From contig JALKBU010000679.1 in assembly GCA_023091735.1 (NCBI GenBank), positions 1 through 28,078 of the forward strand: a DNA stretch of 28,078 bases, read 5' to 3'. Within the stretch, counting starts at the first letter, position 1, and every line of letters begins with the position of its first letter. Both the position numbers and the translations under genes were made by a program. A model generated the notes under the pieces. That model had not been told where the DNA came from, did no database searches, and saw only the letters and a list, made by a program, of their open reading frames with translations. Shown here piece after piece: positions 17,832 to 27,433 of the stretch. This stretch comes from Trichomonas tenax. Taxonomy: Eukaryota > Parabasalia > Trichomonadida > Trichomonadidae.

Positions 17832-18662
17832 TTATTTCTGGAGGAGGTCGATTAGGATTGGCTTGACAACTTCATCACGGATTGGCTTCCAATGGAACTT
17901 GTTGGCCTCTGGTGTAGCCTTGGCACGCTTGAGATAGCTGTAGAGGATTGGCTTCCAGTGGATCCTGTTGGACTCTGGCTCCATCTCAGAACGCTTAAGA
18001 AGCTCGATGATGACTGGCTTAATGATATCATCACGAATTGGAACCCATCTGATCTTGTTAGACTCTGGTTCTTTCTCAGAACGTCTAAGCATATCGATAA
18101 GGACTGGCTTAATGATATCATCACGAATTGGAACCCATCTGATCTTGTTAGACTCTGGTTCTTTCTCAGAACGTCTAAGCATATCGATAAGGACTGGTTT
18201 TACGATTTCATCGCGGATTGGCTTCCAGTGGAACTTGTTGGCCTCTGGTTCTTCCTCAGAACGCTTGAGAAGCTCGATGAGGACTGGCTTAACGACCTGG
18301 TCACGGATTGGAACCCAGCGGATCTTGTTATCCTCTGGATCAATCTTAGAGCGCTTGAGCATGTCGATGAGGACTGGCTTTACGATTTCATCGCGGATTG
18401 GCTTCCAGTGGAATCTGTTCTCCTCAGCCTCAGCAAATGGAATACCAACAACTGGTTTATGAATCCTCTTCCACTTGAATTTGTCATCTTTAGCCTCATA
18501 GAATGGGAATGGCTTAATTGGCTTAGGGGCAAAATGCTTTTCCATTTGAGTGTATGGAAGAGCTGCCCTGTTGATTGGGTACCACTTGGCAATCTCCTTC
18601 AGCTTGAAGTTGCTCTCAGGACAGTGGCGGGGATGCCTCAGCGTCACAATGAGTAGAAACAT
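17832..18662 (-). CDS. Protein of 30-residue WxPIRDxxxKPVLIxxLKRS repeats
   Basis: A 276-residue protein. After a diverged start (~1-85; MFLLIVTL could be a weak signal), five full units of 30 residues run in tandem. Each follows NKIRWVPIRDDIIKPVLI, then DMLRRSEKEPES, alternating W-K-P-I and W-V-P-I. A short sixth unit (22 residues) and a final partial unit ending LIDLLQK follow. Trp, Pro-Ile-Arg-Asp, Lys-Pro and the acid-rich linker are invariant or nearly so. Codons favour AAG, GAG and ATC, which suggests strong expression and supports the minus strand as coding. Because 90 bp is a multiple of three, long frames also stay open on the other strand; I treat those as shadows. I recognise no family. 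A structural, scaffold or ligand-binding solenoid role is only a guess. Confidence 0.75.
   Translation of the reverse strand: MFLLIVTLRHPRHCPESNFKLKEIAKWYPINRAALPYTQMEKHFAPKPIKPFPFYEAKDDKFKWKRIHKPVVGIPFAEAEENRFHWKPIRDEIVKPVLIDMLKRSKIDPEDNKIRWVPIRDQVVKPVLIELLKRSEEEPEANKFHWKPIRDEIVKPVLIDMLRRSEKEPESNKIRWVPIRDDIIKPVLIDMLRRSEKEPESNKIRWVPIRDDIIKPVIIELLKRSEMEPESNRIHWKPILYSYLKRAKATPEANKFHWKPIRDEVVKPILIDLLQK
18012..18197 (-). repeat. Perfect 90-bp tandem duplication inside the repeat gene
   Basis: Positions 18012-18107 and 18102-18197 are identical at a 90-bp offset, including silent sites. Neighbouring units differ at many positions. The array is therefore still expanding by whole 30-codon units or being homogenised. 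Confidence 0.9.
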
Positions 18663-20281
18663 TTAAAAATAATGTCAACTTGACATGGCAAAATGACATT
18701 TGTTAAAAACCGAAAACCACACTTTACCTTTGGTCACAGTACAGCATTTTTATAAAATTATTCAATATAAAGTTATTGCAGAAATATGATATTTAAATGC
18801 ATTCTATATAGGTCGTCAAATTGTTTTTGTCCGTTATTTTTTCATGATCGGCAAAACGATCCACATTCTTGTGTGGAGAAAGTTCTAACTTCTGGGACCA
18901 AAATATGTTAAAGACTACCATATGCTTAACATTTCAATGTTAAAGGAAAGAATCTTATTTAAATTTCTTATGAATATATTCTCGATTAAATATTAATCTC
19001 AAATCCAATCATTTCAACATATCATAAATCACAATTTACGTCATGAATGATCTGAATCCACACAAAAAAGTATATCACAGAAATTACATATTTTATCTTT
19101 TTAAAAAATCAAGAGAATCTTCTAAAACACCTACAATTCTGCAAAGCTAGCCTAGCATATGTATTTTATTCTGTTTTGAGTTGATTTTGGTCCGCCGATT
19201 TTGAGTTTCTTGTATAACGACTCTCATTTCCTAAAATGTATGCGATAAAAATCATGTTCTTCTGCTTTGCATTACAGAGAGAATAAAATTGCATGAGTTT
19301 TATTAAATAAAAAGTTTATAAATTGTGAAACAATGTATTTTCTAATGAAAGTAGTAATAAACACGACAACCTCTAAATATCCAACCTTATAGCAGTCATT
19401 AGACAGTATTTATGGAATCACATTCGGAATATTTTTAGCTGTTAGTTGTCGAAATACTAAAACACAATTTTTGCCATTTTGCCGTGTAAAAAATGTAAAC
19501 ATGCTATTTTTGTCATAATCCAATTAAAATCTTGATATTTCCATTGATTCCAACTCTCTGATAATTATAAATCAATGCCCTGGAGTTATTTTTCATTTTA
19601 CCTCAAAATTGTCTTAAAATTTTACAAATTCGAATTTTTCACAAAAAAAAACCACCAAGAGCACTTAATATTTACGCGCTCTTATCTCGAAATCGGAGGA
19701 CCAGTTTTTAACGCGCCTCACTAGAAAATGATGCATATGGTGCAGCGAATATATGGTAAGAATTTGAGCCAATTCTCTTGGAGCTGGCTTCGACCTCTAT
19801 CTATCGTTATCGCTATCGTTCTGAATATTGGAAATCAAATCGGTTGAACATATAGCTTAATAATGCCATATAGAATATGTTGATAAAAAAGATTTCAAAA
19901 AACTTTAATAATCGCTGAGATAAAAAATATAAAACATCAAAGTGTGATTGTAGATCCTTTGAAGCATGAGAAAACTATCTAGCTACTTGATCTGACGGCA
20001 AAGTGTGATTCTCAATATCTAAAGCGCTTTGATAATAATTATCTATTATAAAAACTGCTGATTGCAGCATAAAACATGCATTCATGATATCATATATGAT
20101 AGTACGAGATTATGTGAAGAACATTAGTGGGAAAATTCGGTTTTTTTGATCAAATCTTATAATAATTTTCATAAAACTAATAAGGTTAGAGAAATGTAAT
20201 TGAATAGTGAATTTATGAGTCTTGACTGAGTAATGCTTAACTAAAAGCCGCAAATTATTATTGATGAAAAATATTACGCAT
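18663..20281. other. Long AT-rich intergenic region
   Basis: Promoter side of the repeat-protein gene. Small features only: TGACATGGCAAAATGACAT near 18682, a short stem CCACA/TGTGG around 18870-18885, and a CTATCGTTATCGCTATCG simple repeat near 19802. I see no gene and no strong stem-loop. Confidence 0.4.
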
Positions 20282-20719
20282 TTATTGGACGTCGTATATA
20301 TGACTATGCCCGATTGCAACAATTGGGCCGATTTTTGTATGCTTTTGATGCATTTTGAGTTGCCAAAATAATTTGGAATATTGTATGATTATCTCGGAGA
20401 CCGAGATTTTCGAGAGAACCGCGATAATTTGGAATATTCGAACATCGATGGGGAAGTCGGCTCCCAGAAGCCAATATTTGGCGAAGTCGGTATTTTGAGA
20501 AGAATTGAGGGAAAAATAATCGGCGATGATTAAGGTTATTTTGATTAACGATAGAATAACCTTAACCATTGGGATATTAGTGACGAACTTTTTTTGTTTC
20601 ATTGTTAAGTAGACATAAAATGTTTCATGTTTTATAATATAACTTCTGTAAAAATCATAATTTTTGACACAAAATTTGCAAAAAGAACCTAAAAAAATCA
20701 AAATTTTTGTATCATTCAA
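20282..20719 (-). CDS. Doubtful 145-residue frame
   Basis: Open frame with a hydrophobic N-terminal half and no recognisable domain. Its DNA is full of short inverted repeats: ATTATCTCGG 20388-20397 with 20419-20428 (one mismatch), and GCCCGATTG 20308-20316 with 20320-20328 (one wobble). The frame may simply be open by chance. I give it little weight as a protein gene. Confidence 0.2.
   Translation of the reverse strand: MNDTKILIFLGSFCKFCVKNYDFYRSYIIKHETFYVYLTMKQKKFVTNIPMVKVILSLIKITLIIADYFSLNSSQNTDFAKYWLLGADFPIDVRIFQIIAVLSKISVSEIIIQYSKLFWQLKMHQKHTKIGPIVAIGHSHIYDVQ
20530..20565. repeat. Perfect 11-bp inverted repeat
   Basis: TTAAGGTTATT (20530-20540) and AATAACCTTAA (20555-20565) are exact complements with a 14-nt loop. 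It could be a short RNA stem or a chance AT-rich palindrome. It lies among other small inverted repeats at 20308-20428. Confidence 0.4.
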
Positions 20720-20858
20720 ATTTGAATTGAACAGTCTCTTTTCTAATTTTTGCCTTTTTCTCTCAATTTTTTTTATAAAGGGGTTGCTTATTAAATTATG
20801 GGGATAATGGCTGTGGAAGCCTGAGGCATGTCAATGACAGTGCAACGAGTAAAAACAT

Positions 20859-20944
20859 CAGTTTTCCACCTGCCCATAGACTTTATTGTAAAATCTGGAA
20901 TATTCATAAGAGCTGCCTCGTGGGCAGCGCACTTTCGAAAACTG
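20859..20944. ncRNA. 86-nt stem-loop
   Basis: CAGTTTTC (20859-20866) pairs with GAAAACTG (20937-20944). After an asymmetric 3/9 internal loop, CTGCCCA (20870-20876) pairs with TGGGCAG (20921-20927), giving 15 pairs. Three further outer pairs (ACA with TGT) are possible across a one-base bulge. The terminal loop is long (44 nt). Similar in size to the stem-loops at 15409 and 26743-27537. A role as RNA is inferred. Confidence 0.35.
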
Positions 20945-21740
20945 TGTGTATTGTAGTTATTGTCATGTGATGTTTAAGCCAACAAAAAGGGCTATATAAC
21001 ATATGTGAATTGTGTATATTTACCAATTGAGCTCTACCAATTTGATCTGTCTTGCTTTTTTTATCCTTAGGATTAAATATGGGCAATTAAATTTTTATAC
21101 GCAAAGTTGGCGAAACTTGTTTTTTAACTCACTGGATTAACTTCTTGCGAAGTTATTGAACCACAATGTACAAAATCATGTTGTGCATGATATATTAAAG
21201 AATTAGCTAATAAAGTCTATATTTCATTAAAATATTAGATATATCTTGCATCAAAAACATTGATTTTCCATGATGTGCTTTACTCATTATAATATATTCT
21301 CATTGTATAGCATTTTTATACCGTAAAATATGTTATTGTCGAAGATAAATAAGTAAATATAATCACAAATATGCTTTTTAAGCTTTTTTTGGAAAAAAGT
21401 ATTCCAAGTGTTCACATATAAGCTCTGGGTGTTATTCTTCTCAATTTAGTAAACTTTTCAAATTTAGCTGCGGAAAAAAGAGTCATCATTATTTTTGGGA
21501 GAATAACATTAGTGCGGCAGAACATTATTTCAATGAATGTATTGATGTTGGCCATTGTAATTATTCAATTAAACTTTCTCATTCCTAAAACAATAAATCA
21601 AGTTGAAGTTACATCTTTCTAAATTCACTCTGTCGTCCCGTTCCTTTGCTGCAATGTTCGAAAATTGTGCATTGATAGAATAGGACCACAATAAAAGAGA
21701 ATATCTTTTAACAAAAAAATTTCTAAAAAATTGTTTTTTG

Positions 21741-21773
21741 TCAAAAGTGACAAGATTTGAATAGTTTACAAAA
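21741..21773. repeat. Promoter-like module, copy 1
   Basis: CAAAAGTGACA followed 7 nt later by GAA and AGTTTACAAAA matches 22310-22342 at about 28 of 33 positions. The reverse complement contains GTCACTTTT. Two copies of the same two-part module about 570 bp apart suggest a bipartite binding element. Confidence 0.35.
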
Positions 21774-22309
21774 CATTACGTCTCTCAAATTTATGATTTT
21801 GGGATTATAGATACAAAAATGATACAAAGAAAAACGTAAACAACACAATTTCGAAAATGGTTAATTCAGAATTTTGATGGGGTAAACAGCATCTGCACGA
21901 CATGCATATGCAAAATTTAATGTTTTGCGGCTTGGATTGTGTATTTGACAATGAAAAACGAATTAATTGTAAAATGATAAAGCAATCAAAACCAAAAAGC
22001 AATCATTCAATTCAATAAAATTTAAGAGTTTAGTTAATTTTTCTTTGTAAACCATTATAAAATCGGAAATTATATATATGACCAATTAGATTTTGAAAAT
22101 TGAGAAGGACGGTAAGCATTTTTTTGCAATTTATTCGACAATGGTCCACAATATTAAGACAATTGATCCAATTTTAAATAATACATCTATATAGAGGTAA
22201 ATTTTATTCTTTTGTCTGGATTTTTGTTCCCATTATAATTTTATAAAGACAATAAATATAACAACGATTAAAAATTTATTTTTGAAAAAGAATAAAATAA
22301 AAATTCTTG

Positions 22310-22342
22310 ACAAAAGTGACACATTTTGAAAAGTTTACAAAA
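22310..22342. repeat. Promoter-like module, copy 2
   Basis: Second copy of the CAAAAGTGACA...AGTTTACAAAA module, 343 bp before the RRM gene start. Shared words and spacing are as in copy 1. Confidence 0.35.
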
Positions 22343-22684
22343 AGTAACTGTTCTAAAATGGCTCACTTTTATATCAAGAATGGAAATATTCAATTATTTT
22401 TTTAAAGTATCAATTTATATATTATCATCTATTAATCTCATCTAAGTAAAATAATAAAACGCAATTTCAATAACATTATAAACCACATGATGTATGACCT
22501 ACAATTATGCTAAAATTCGAGAACAATGATTTTTCAAATAATTTCACAAATAATTCAAACAACTCTCAAAAAATTCAGAACGAAACACCTCTCAAATTTT
22601 ATTAAAACAGATATATCCTGTTTCATATATAAAGCACCATTCCGCAAAATATATTATTCAACGTGACTACGATCAAAAATTTAA

Positions 22685-24124
22685 ATGCAAGGGGAGGGGC
22701 GTTATTACGCTCTGAAGTGTTTAAAAAGCATTGGCGACGACGAGCTATCGAAGAGGTTCGCTACTGTCGCTCCCCTGGCTTTTTGCAAGTCTTTTGTATC
22801 GCAGGCCTCGTTTCAGCTAATTTTTTTAGGTTTTAACACGGCTGTGCCTTTTAATATCATAAACAACACCGCATTGATGCACATACACACGCAAATCGAT
22901 GTACAGATTATCACGGAAAAAAATGATCTTAAAGCTGCGAACGAAATTTATTTATTCAATTTACCTGACGCTATTGACCATTCGCACTCAGTACAGGCTT
23001 TGATAAAAATATTCGATGAGAACGCTACAATCAAACATCCTCCAGGCCTTTTCGTTGTTTCTCCATCGAATGATGAAAATTCGATTTTATTGCAAACTTT
23101 TTTGCCCGATATCGATTTTGGTAACGAGTCGCATCTCAACATGGTCGTAGATGATGCTTACCAGGTCCCATACTTGCTCATACAGAACCTCCCTATAGGA
23201 ACAACGAAAGATAAATTAATTCAATTCTTCGAAACAAACGATTTCCAAGTCAACTTCCTTGAAATCATCCCGAACACGAAGCTCAATAACATGACAGCGG
23301 AAGTAATTTTCCCATCTAATCAAGTTGCCAATGAATTCACTGAAAAAATGAACTACACACAATACGAATCAAATACAATCTTTATCAGACACTACCTATC
23401 GCCTAAACAGCTCGAAGAGATGAAAAAATGGAGAATTAAGGCGATAGGAATTAAACGAAATATGACTTTAAGAGAAGTCAACGAGATCTTCTCCAAATAC
23501 GGAGAAATCTTCTCTATTACCATCAGAGACGCGACAGGTGTCATAGAATACAGATTTTTCGAATCGGCCGAGAAAGCGATTTTGGGACCACCGAAGGGAT
23601 TCACATTATCGTACCTCGTCATGGAAAATGCGAAAATGATTTGCCTCAACGTACCAATAAATACAACACAACAAGACATTCAACAGATATTTCCAAATGC
23701 TTTTGGAATCAAAATCATTTTTTCCAAATACGAAGGCGTGAGACCGATCATCCACATCCTGTTCAAGAGCAAGGATGAGATGAAAAACGCAATCGAATAC
23801 GGAAATAAACTGTCTGCCGACGGAATGAGGCTGATTTGCTTAAGATTCAATGAGTTCCACTCCAAGATTGGAGAAATTCAGGCCTCAATGACCAAAAATA
23901 ACTCTGTTTTCGTAATTAATCTTCCTCAAGGTTTCCTCGTTGAAAATATTGTTCAGAATCTGAAACAATATGGTGATATATTGTATATAAAGTACTCTTC
24001 AGCCAATGCTACAAAGCATGGCTTTGCAGGCGTTCTCTTTGCTGAGATATCCTCTATTCCTAAGGTTTTAGCTTCCACTAATGAAGCAGGAGGTCTTTCC
24101 ATCAAACAATTTTGTCCGAAATAA
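22685..24124 (+). CDS. Multi-RRM (PABP-like) RNA-binding protein
   Basis: A 479-residue protein that appears to be a string of six RRM folds and little else: ~7-78, ~86-155, ~163-236, ~250-313, ~317-390 and ~407-477. RNP2-like strands are visible as IYLFNL (88-93), YLLIQNL (163-169), MICLNV (318-323) and SVFVINL (407-413). The best RNP1-like strand is KHGFAGVLFAE (444-454). The third to sixth units have clear helix 1 segments (for example TTKDKLIQFFE, TLREVNEIFSKYGE). Most RNP aromatic residues are lost, so several units may bind protein instead of RNA. The order and close packing recall poly(A)-binding protein, without its PABC domain. Likely role: mRNA binding in translation or stability. 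ATG 22685 starts in a GC-rich stretch; the stop lies in TAAA. Confidence 0.75.
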   Translation: MQGEGRYYALKCLKSIGDDELSKRFATVAPLAFCKSFVSQASFQLIFLGFNTAVPFNIINNTALMHIHTQIDVQIITEKNDLKAANEIYLFNLPDAIDHSHSVQALIKIFDENATIKHPPGLFVVSPSNDENSILLQTFLPDIDFGNESHLNMVVDDAYQVPYLLIQNLPIGTTKDKLIQFFETNDFQVNFLEIIPNTKLNNMTAEVIFPSNQVANEFTEKMNYTQYESNTIFIRHYLSPKQLEEMKKWRIKAIGIKRNMTLREVNEIFSKYGEIFSITIRDATGVIEYRFFESAEKAILGPPKGFTLSYLVMENAKMICLNVPINTTQQDIQQIFPNAFGIKIIFSKYEGVRPIIHILFKSKDEMKNAIEYGNKLSADGMRLICLRFNEFHSKIGEIQASMTKNNSVFVINLPQGFLVENIVQNLKQYGDILYIKYSSANATKHGFAGVLFAEISSIPKVLASTNEAGGLSIKQFCPK

Positions 24125-24427
24125 ATATTACTTTTTCAGAACAAAAATGTTTCGAATATTTTGTTAAAATATCATATATAGTCCCCTCGAATGCAAGCTT
24201 AGGTCATGCGAAGGATAACTGTCGTTTGGATTTTGATATTTGATATATAATATATATTTGCAAAAATATTATTTCTTTTTTCATGAGTTCTTTGCGTGCT
24301 TATGCTATATCTATTAAAAATGATGTTGTTTTCCTAATATTGACGAAGTGAGGAAATTTCTGAAATATTGCAAAAATTCAAAATTTATGAGCACAACATC
24401 AGCATCGAAAATGAGGGTACAATTTTT
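24125..24427. other. 3' flank of the RRM gene
   Basis: AT-rich non-coding sequence that leads into the stem-loop pair at 24428-24594. No gene seen. Confidence 0.4.
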
Positions 24428-24492
24428 CTTGCCAGAACGTCCGGACGGTTATTTTACATCGATATTGAATTGAAAATGATCGTTCTGGCAAG
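24428..24492. ncRNA. 65-nt stem-loop (CTTGCCAGAACG arms)
   Basis: CTTGCCAGAACG (24428-24439) and CGTTCTGGCAAG (24481-24492) are perfect 12-bp complements. An inner AT stem (ATTTT with AAAAT) is possible across an uneven bulge. An outer GCATC (24402-24406) could pair with GATGC (24507-24511). Function unknown; grouped with the other stem-loops by size and setting. Confidence 0.45.
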
Positions 24493-24553
24493 GTCTAAAG
24501 TATGGGGATGCCGACGATTATTTTTAAACGTAAGTTCATTGTAACTTGCTACA

Positions 24554-24594
24554 CCATCATTTTCTGCGGTAGTTTACCTAACATAAAATGATGG
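24554..24594. ncRNA. 41-nt stem-loop (CCATCATTTT arms)
   Basis: CCATCATTTT (24554-24563) and AAAATGATGG (24585-24594) are perfect complements with a 21-nt loop, 61 nt after the previous stem-loop. GAAAATGAT also occurs in the previous stem-loop and in stem-loop A at 26751, so the words may be related. Confidence 0.4.
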
Positions 24595-26742
24595 ACAGTA
24601 ACTTTGCAGTCATCCTGCATACACTGCATGCAGCAGTTTCACACATCACATTCCACTAATAAGATATCTTCGAAAAAAAGTAGTTTGAGCACAAAATTCA
24701 ATCTAAACTATAACGCACGCATTATCGAATAGCAAATGCACAAGTAAATATGAAACAATGTTCGAATAATAATATTTCGAAATTTCGAAAACCTGCATTT
24801 ACACAGTATGAGTACAATGTTATTCATTACTGGCTTGTGTTTAGCCAAGGTGAAACATTTGTTCAATATCATACTCGATGTTTAATATCAAAAATTGATA
24901 AACGTACACTCTTTTTGGCCCTAAAGTTCAGTTCTCTATCTTATTCGGCATGCATGTGTATGCCATCGAAAAATAATATACTTTTCTGCAGTTATTCCTC
25001 ATTTTTAATATGCTGCGAGATCTGAAGTTTGTCTATAAGCAATTTTAATCATTTAACATGCATTTCTTAGTTTTGCCTTACCTTGCTTTTGTCTCTTTTG
25101 TATAAATAAAGCATTATTATCGATAATTTTTTATATCAAATATTTTCAATATTCACAAATACAGTTGTAAATGCTATTGGCATACATGAGTGATTACTTC
25201 TGTAAATCTGTGGTGTATACAAGTCATAAAACTATACAAAATTATAAATGAATGAGTAAAACTTAATATATTCTTATTTTATTGGCATGCATGCTTTATA
25301 ATATTCTTATATGTGTTGTGTAGCATGCAATTAATTGAGTCTAATATGTATATAAATATAAAATTTGCATTATTCAAGAATGTATGTGAATAGTTTCATA
25401 AATCAATCATACATAAATTTATTATGAAATCTTTAATGTGTTTTGTGATAATATTGAACTTTATGAGAAAAAAGAATTTTAATTGCGCTGAATATTTGAT
25501 AACAAGTGTGCGCCTAGTAAGTATTATGGTTTAGTGATTGCATATATTAGTGTAATACTATAATATATTGTTTATTAGAAGTGTATTAATGAAAATTGAA
25601 ATCAACTTTTTTCAAATTCAATATCCTCGTTTATTTGATAATGTGTCTGGTGTTAGAATATGATTTTATGTAGATTTTGTGATTGTAATGAGTCTTTTTT
25701 CAAAAATTAGTGGAATCAAAATGTGATTAATGATTTTTATGTGTGATATTGTATATGTTTCACTTCATAACTATTTCTCATGATATTACAATGACTGTAT
25801 ATAAATTTCAAGCCTAAATACTCTTTCTATCACTGTAAAATGTGCATTCTTTGTGATTGAAGAGTGACGGTGATGTGCACGTTAATCCTGATTTTTTCGC
25901 CGATTAATTGGGATTTAACTGAGACTTATATGACATAATGTATCATCAAACATGTGATCCACACTGTACTTTATACTAAATGAATAGAATACTGTTTATT
26001 GATTCTGTACAACGTCAAAAACACGTCCTTAAGCAAACAAAAGAAATATAGACATTCTGTATGTTGAAGATGTTATACTGTGTCCACTGAGCATTCAAAT
26101 AATAGGCAATGCAATTTTGTGTATTTCTATTGATATATAAATAAATCTTGATTATGTTTGGTATAGATTATTTACTACTCATATATATTCTTTCTGTGCA
26201 GATCAATCCATCAGAAACGGTGTAAATAACAAAACTTTTTATGATAAATATTTTTGATCGTGTAAAGTAATTTTGTCAAAATGTCAAAAATGCAAAATTG
26301 TGTTTTCAGTATATGTTCATATTTTAATAGATGCTTCCAATTCAACAAACGAAAAATTAGTCATTTTTATTAAGTTTTTTAAAATAGTTATTTCCATATT
26401 AATGTTATACATCATATTGTGTAGTGCGTTATTCATGCATGCACGCTGTATATTGTCTTTTTACTACTAAAAATGGAAAAAATTTTATTCAATATTATAA
26501 AACTTATTTAAAAAGACTATAAACAATTGTCTTCCATTCCATATTATTCTTCTATGTATGTAAAAGGATAAAATGGATTGAAACATAGATGTTTCTGTCA
26601 AAATAAGGCGAAATCACGTGATTCGGTCATTTTTCAGAGAATTTAAAGCTTGCAGTATCTCTGTTGATTATTTATTCATATTCAAATCAATAAAATGCTG
26701 CAAAGTAGCTTAGAAAGCATATATTATAATCCAAAGCATCAA
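24595..26742. other. Long AT-rich region before the hairpin cluster
   Basis: About 2.1 kb without a credible gene. Open frames here are short and hydrophobic. If the six stem-loops downstream are transcribed as one RNA from the plus strand, its promoter should lie in the right part of this region. I see no GTCACTTTT there. Confidence 0.4.
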
Positions 26743-26836
26743 ATATCATTGAAAATGATGGACTTATTGGCCGCATCATCTAGAACATCAATGTGTTCCA
26801 GAAAATGGCCAATAAGCGCGTCATTTTCAATGGTGT
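26743..26836. ncRNA. Stem-loop A of the hairpin cluster
   Basis: Arms 26743-26772 and 26807-26836 (30 nt each) pair along their whole length with two mismatches and three G-T wobbles. The lower stem is ATATCATTGAAAATGA with TCATTTTCAATGGTGT. The upper stem is CTTATTGGCC with GGCCAATAAG. An inner stem TCTAGAACA with TGTTCCAGA (one mismatch) closes most of the loop. The lower stem is homologous to that of stem-loop B. Confidence 0.55.
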
Positions 26837-26960
26837 TCGATCTTGAAATACATCAACACTATATTTCCTTTGATATGGTAAGCATCCAATAATTGTATAC
26901 TTTTGATGTGATCTTCGTGTTTATTAGTGCCTGAAGTCGATAATTTATCCAAAAATATAA

Positions 26961-27054
26961 ATACCATCAAAAATGAATAATTTAAAGCATGAATTCTCCA
27001 GAACAGCTAATTTCCGGAGAATTCGTGCTAGAAATTGATCATTTTTGATGGTGT
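26961..27054. ncRNA. Stem-loop B of the hairpin cluster
   Basis: Arms 26961-26999 and 27016-27054 (39 nt each) have a 16-nt loop. The lower stem ATACCATCAAAAATGA pairs with TCATTTTTGATGGTGT over 16 bp. The middle is AT-rich with three mismatches. The top GAATTCTCC pairs with GGAGAATTC over 9 bp. It differs from stem-loop A in the lower stem by substitutions that keep pairing. Confidence 0.55.
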
Positions 27055-27084
27055 TTAAAAACGAATAATTATGAATCGCAGATT

Positions 27085-27159
27085 GCTTTAGTTATCTCAT
27101 AGCATGACGAACCGATGTGCATACCCTATCTGTTTGTCATGCTATGAGACAACTAAAGC
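27085..27159. ncRNA. Stem-loop C of the hairpin cluster
   Basis: Arms 27085-27112 and 27132-27159 (28 nt each) have one mismatch, one G-T wobble and a 19-nt loop. The core is TCTCATAGCATGAC with GTCATGCTATGAGA, followed by the outer stem GCTTTAGTT with AACTAAAGC. The size and near-perfect pairing are typical of precursor hairpins. Confidence 0.55.
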
Positions 27160-27199
27160 GAGTAATGTAAATCGATAAAATGAAGTACTTGATACATAG

Positions 27200-27270
27200 C
27201 ATTTCCTACGACTATCTGAGGTTTCCACATCACTTTATAACCTATAAACCTCAGATAGTCGTAGAAAATG
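27200..27270. ncRNA. Stem-loop D of the hairpin cluster
   Basis: Arms 27200-27224 and 27246-27270 (25 nt each) have one C/A mismatch and a 21-nt loop. The core is CTACGACTATCTGAGGTTT paired with its exact complement (27246-27264). It is the most regular member of the group. Confidence 0.55.
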
Positions 27271-27320
27271 TAGATTTGTAAAAGATGGTCGAATATGTTA
27301 GATTCATGTGAATCTCGAAA

Positions 27321-27390
27321 GCACCAACAGTCAACAAACCATCATGTGCGAACAAATGCTTTGGATTTGTAGTTTATCGACTGTTGATGC
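27321..27390. ncRNA. Stem-loop E of the hairpin cluster
   Basis: Arms 27321-27341 and 27370-27390 (21 nt each) have four A/C-type mismatches. The best part is CAACAGTC with GACTGTTG, and the loop is 28 nt. It is the weakest of the six; its place in an evenly spaced series supports it. Confidence 0.45.
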
Positions 27391-27433
27391 GTTGAATGCA
27401 ATGAAATTGCAAAAAAAATCGAAGAACTAGGAA

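Larger units (their letters stand above)
20945..22684. other. Long AT-rich region before the RRM gene
   Basis: No gene seen. It carries two related promoter-like modules (21741-21773 and 22310-22342) listed separately. Short frames here are not supported. Confidence 0.4.

Noticed and set aside
17892..18656. Long plus-strand open frames (254 and 164 codons) opposite the repeat protein
   Set aside because: They exist because a 90-bp repeat unit keeps all phases open. The minus-strand frame has the biased codons and a consistent protein repeat.
20995..21060. tRNA-like D-arm sequence (minus strand GGTAGAGCTCAATTGG)
   Set aside because: No acceptor pairing, anticodon arm or T-arm (GGTTCGA) could be placed around it.
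24750..25025. 91-codon plus-strand frame
   Set aside because: No domain, composition typical of AT-rich chance frames, no promoter word nearby.
26695..26892. 65-codon plus-strand open frame over stem-loop A
   Set aside because: It is fully explained by the inverted repeat and low complexity; no protein features.
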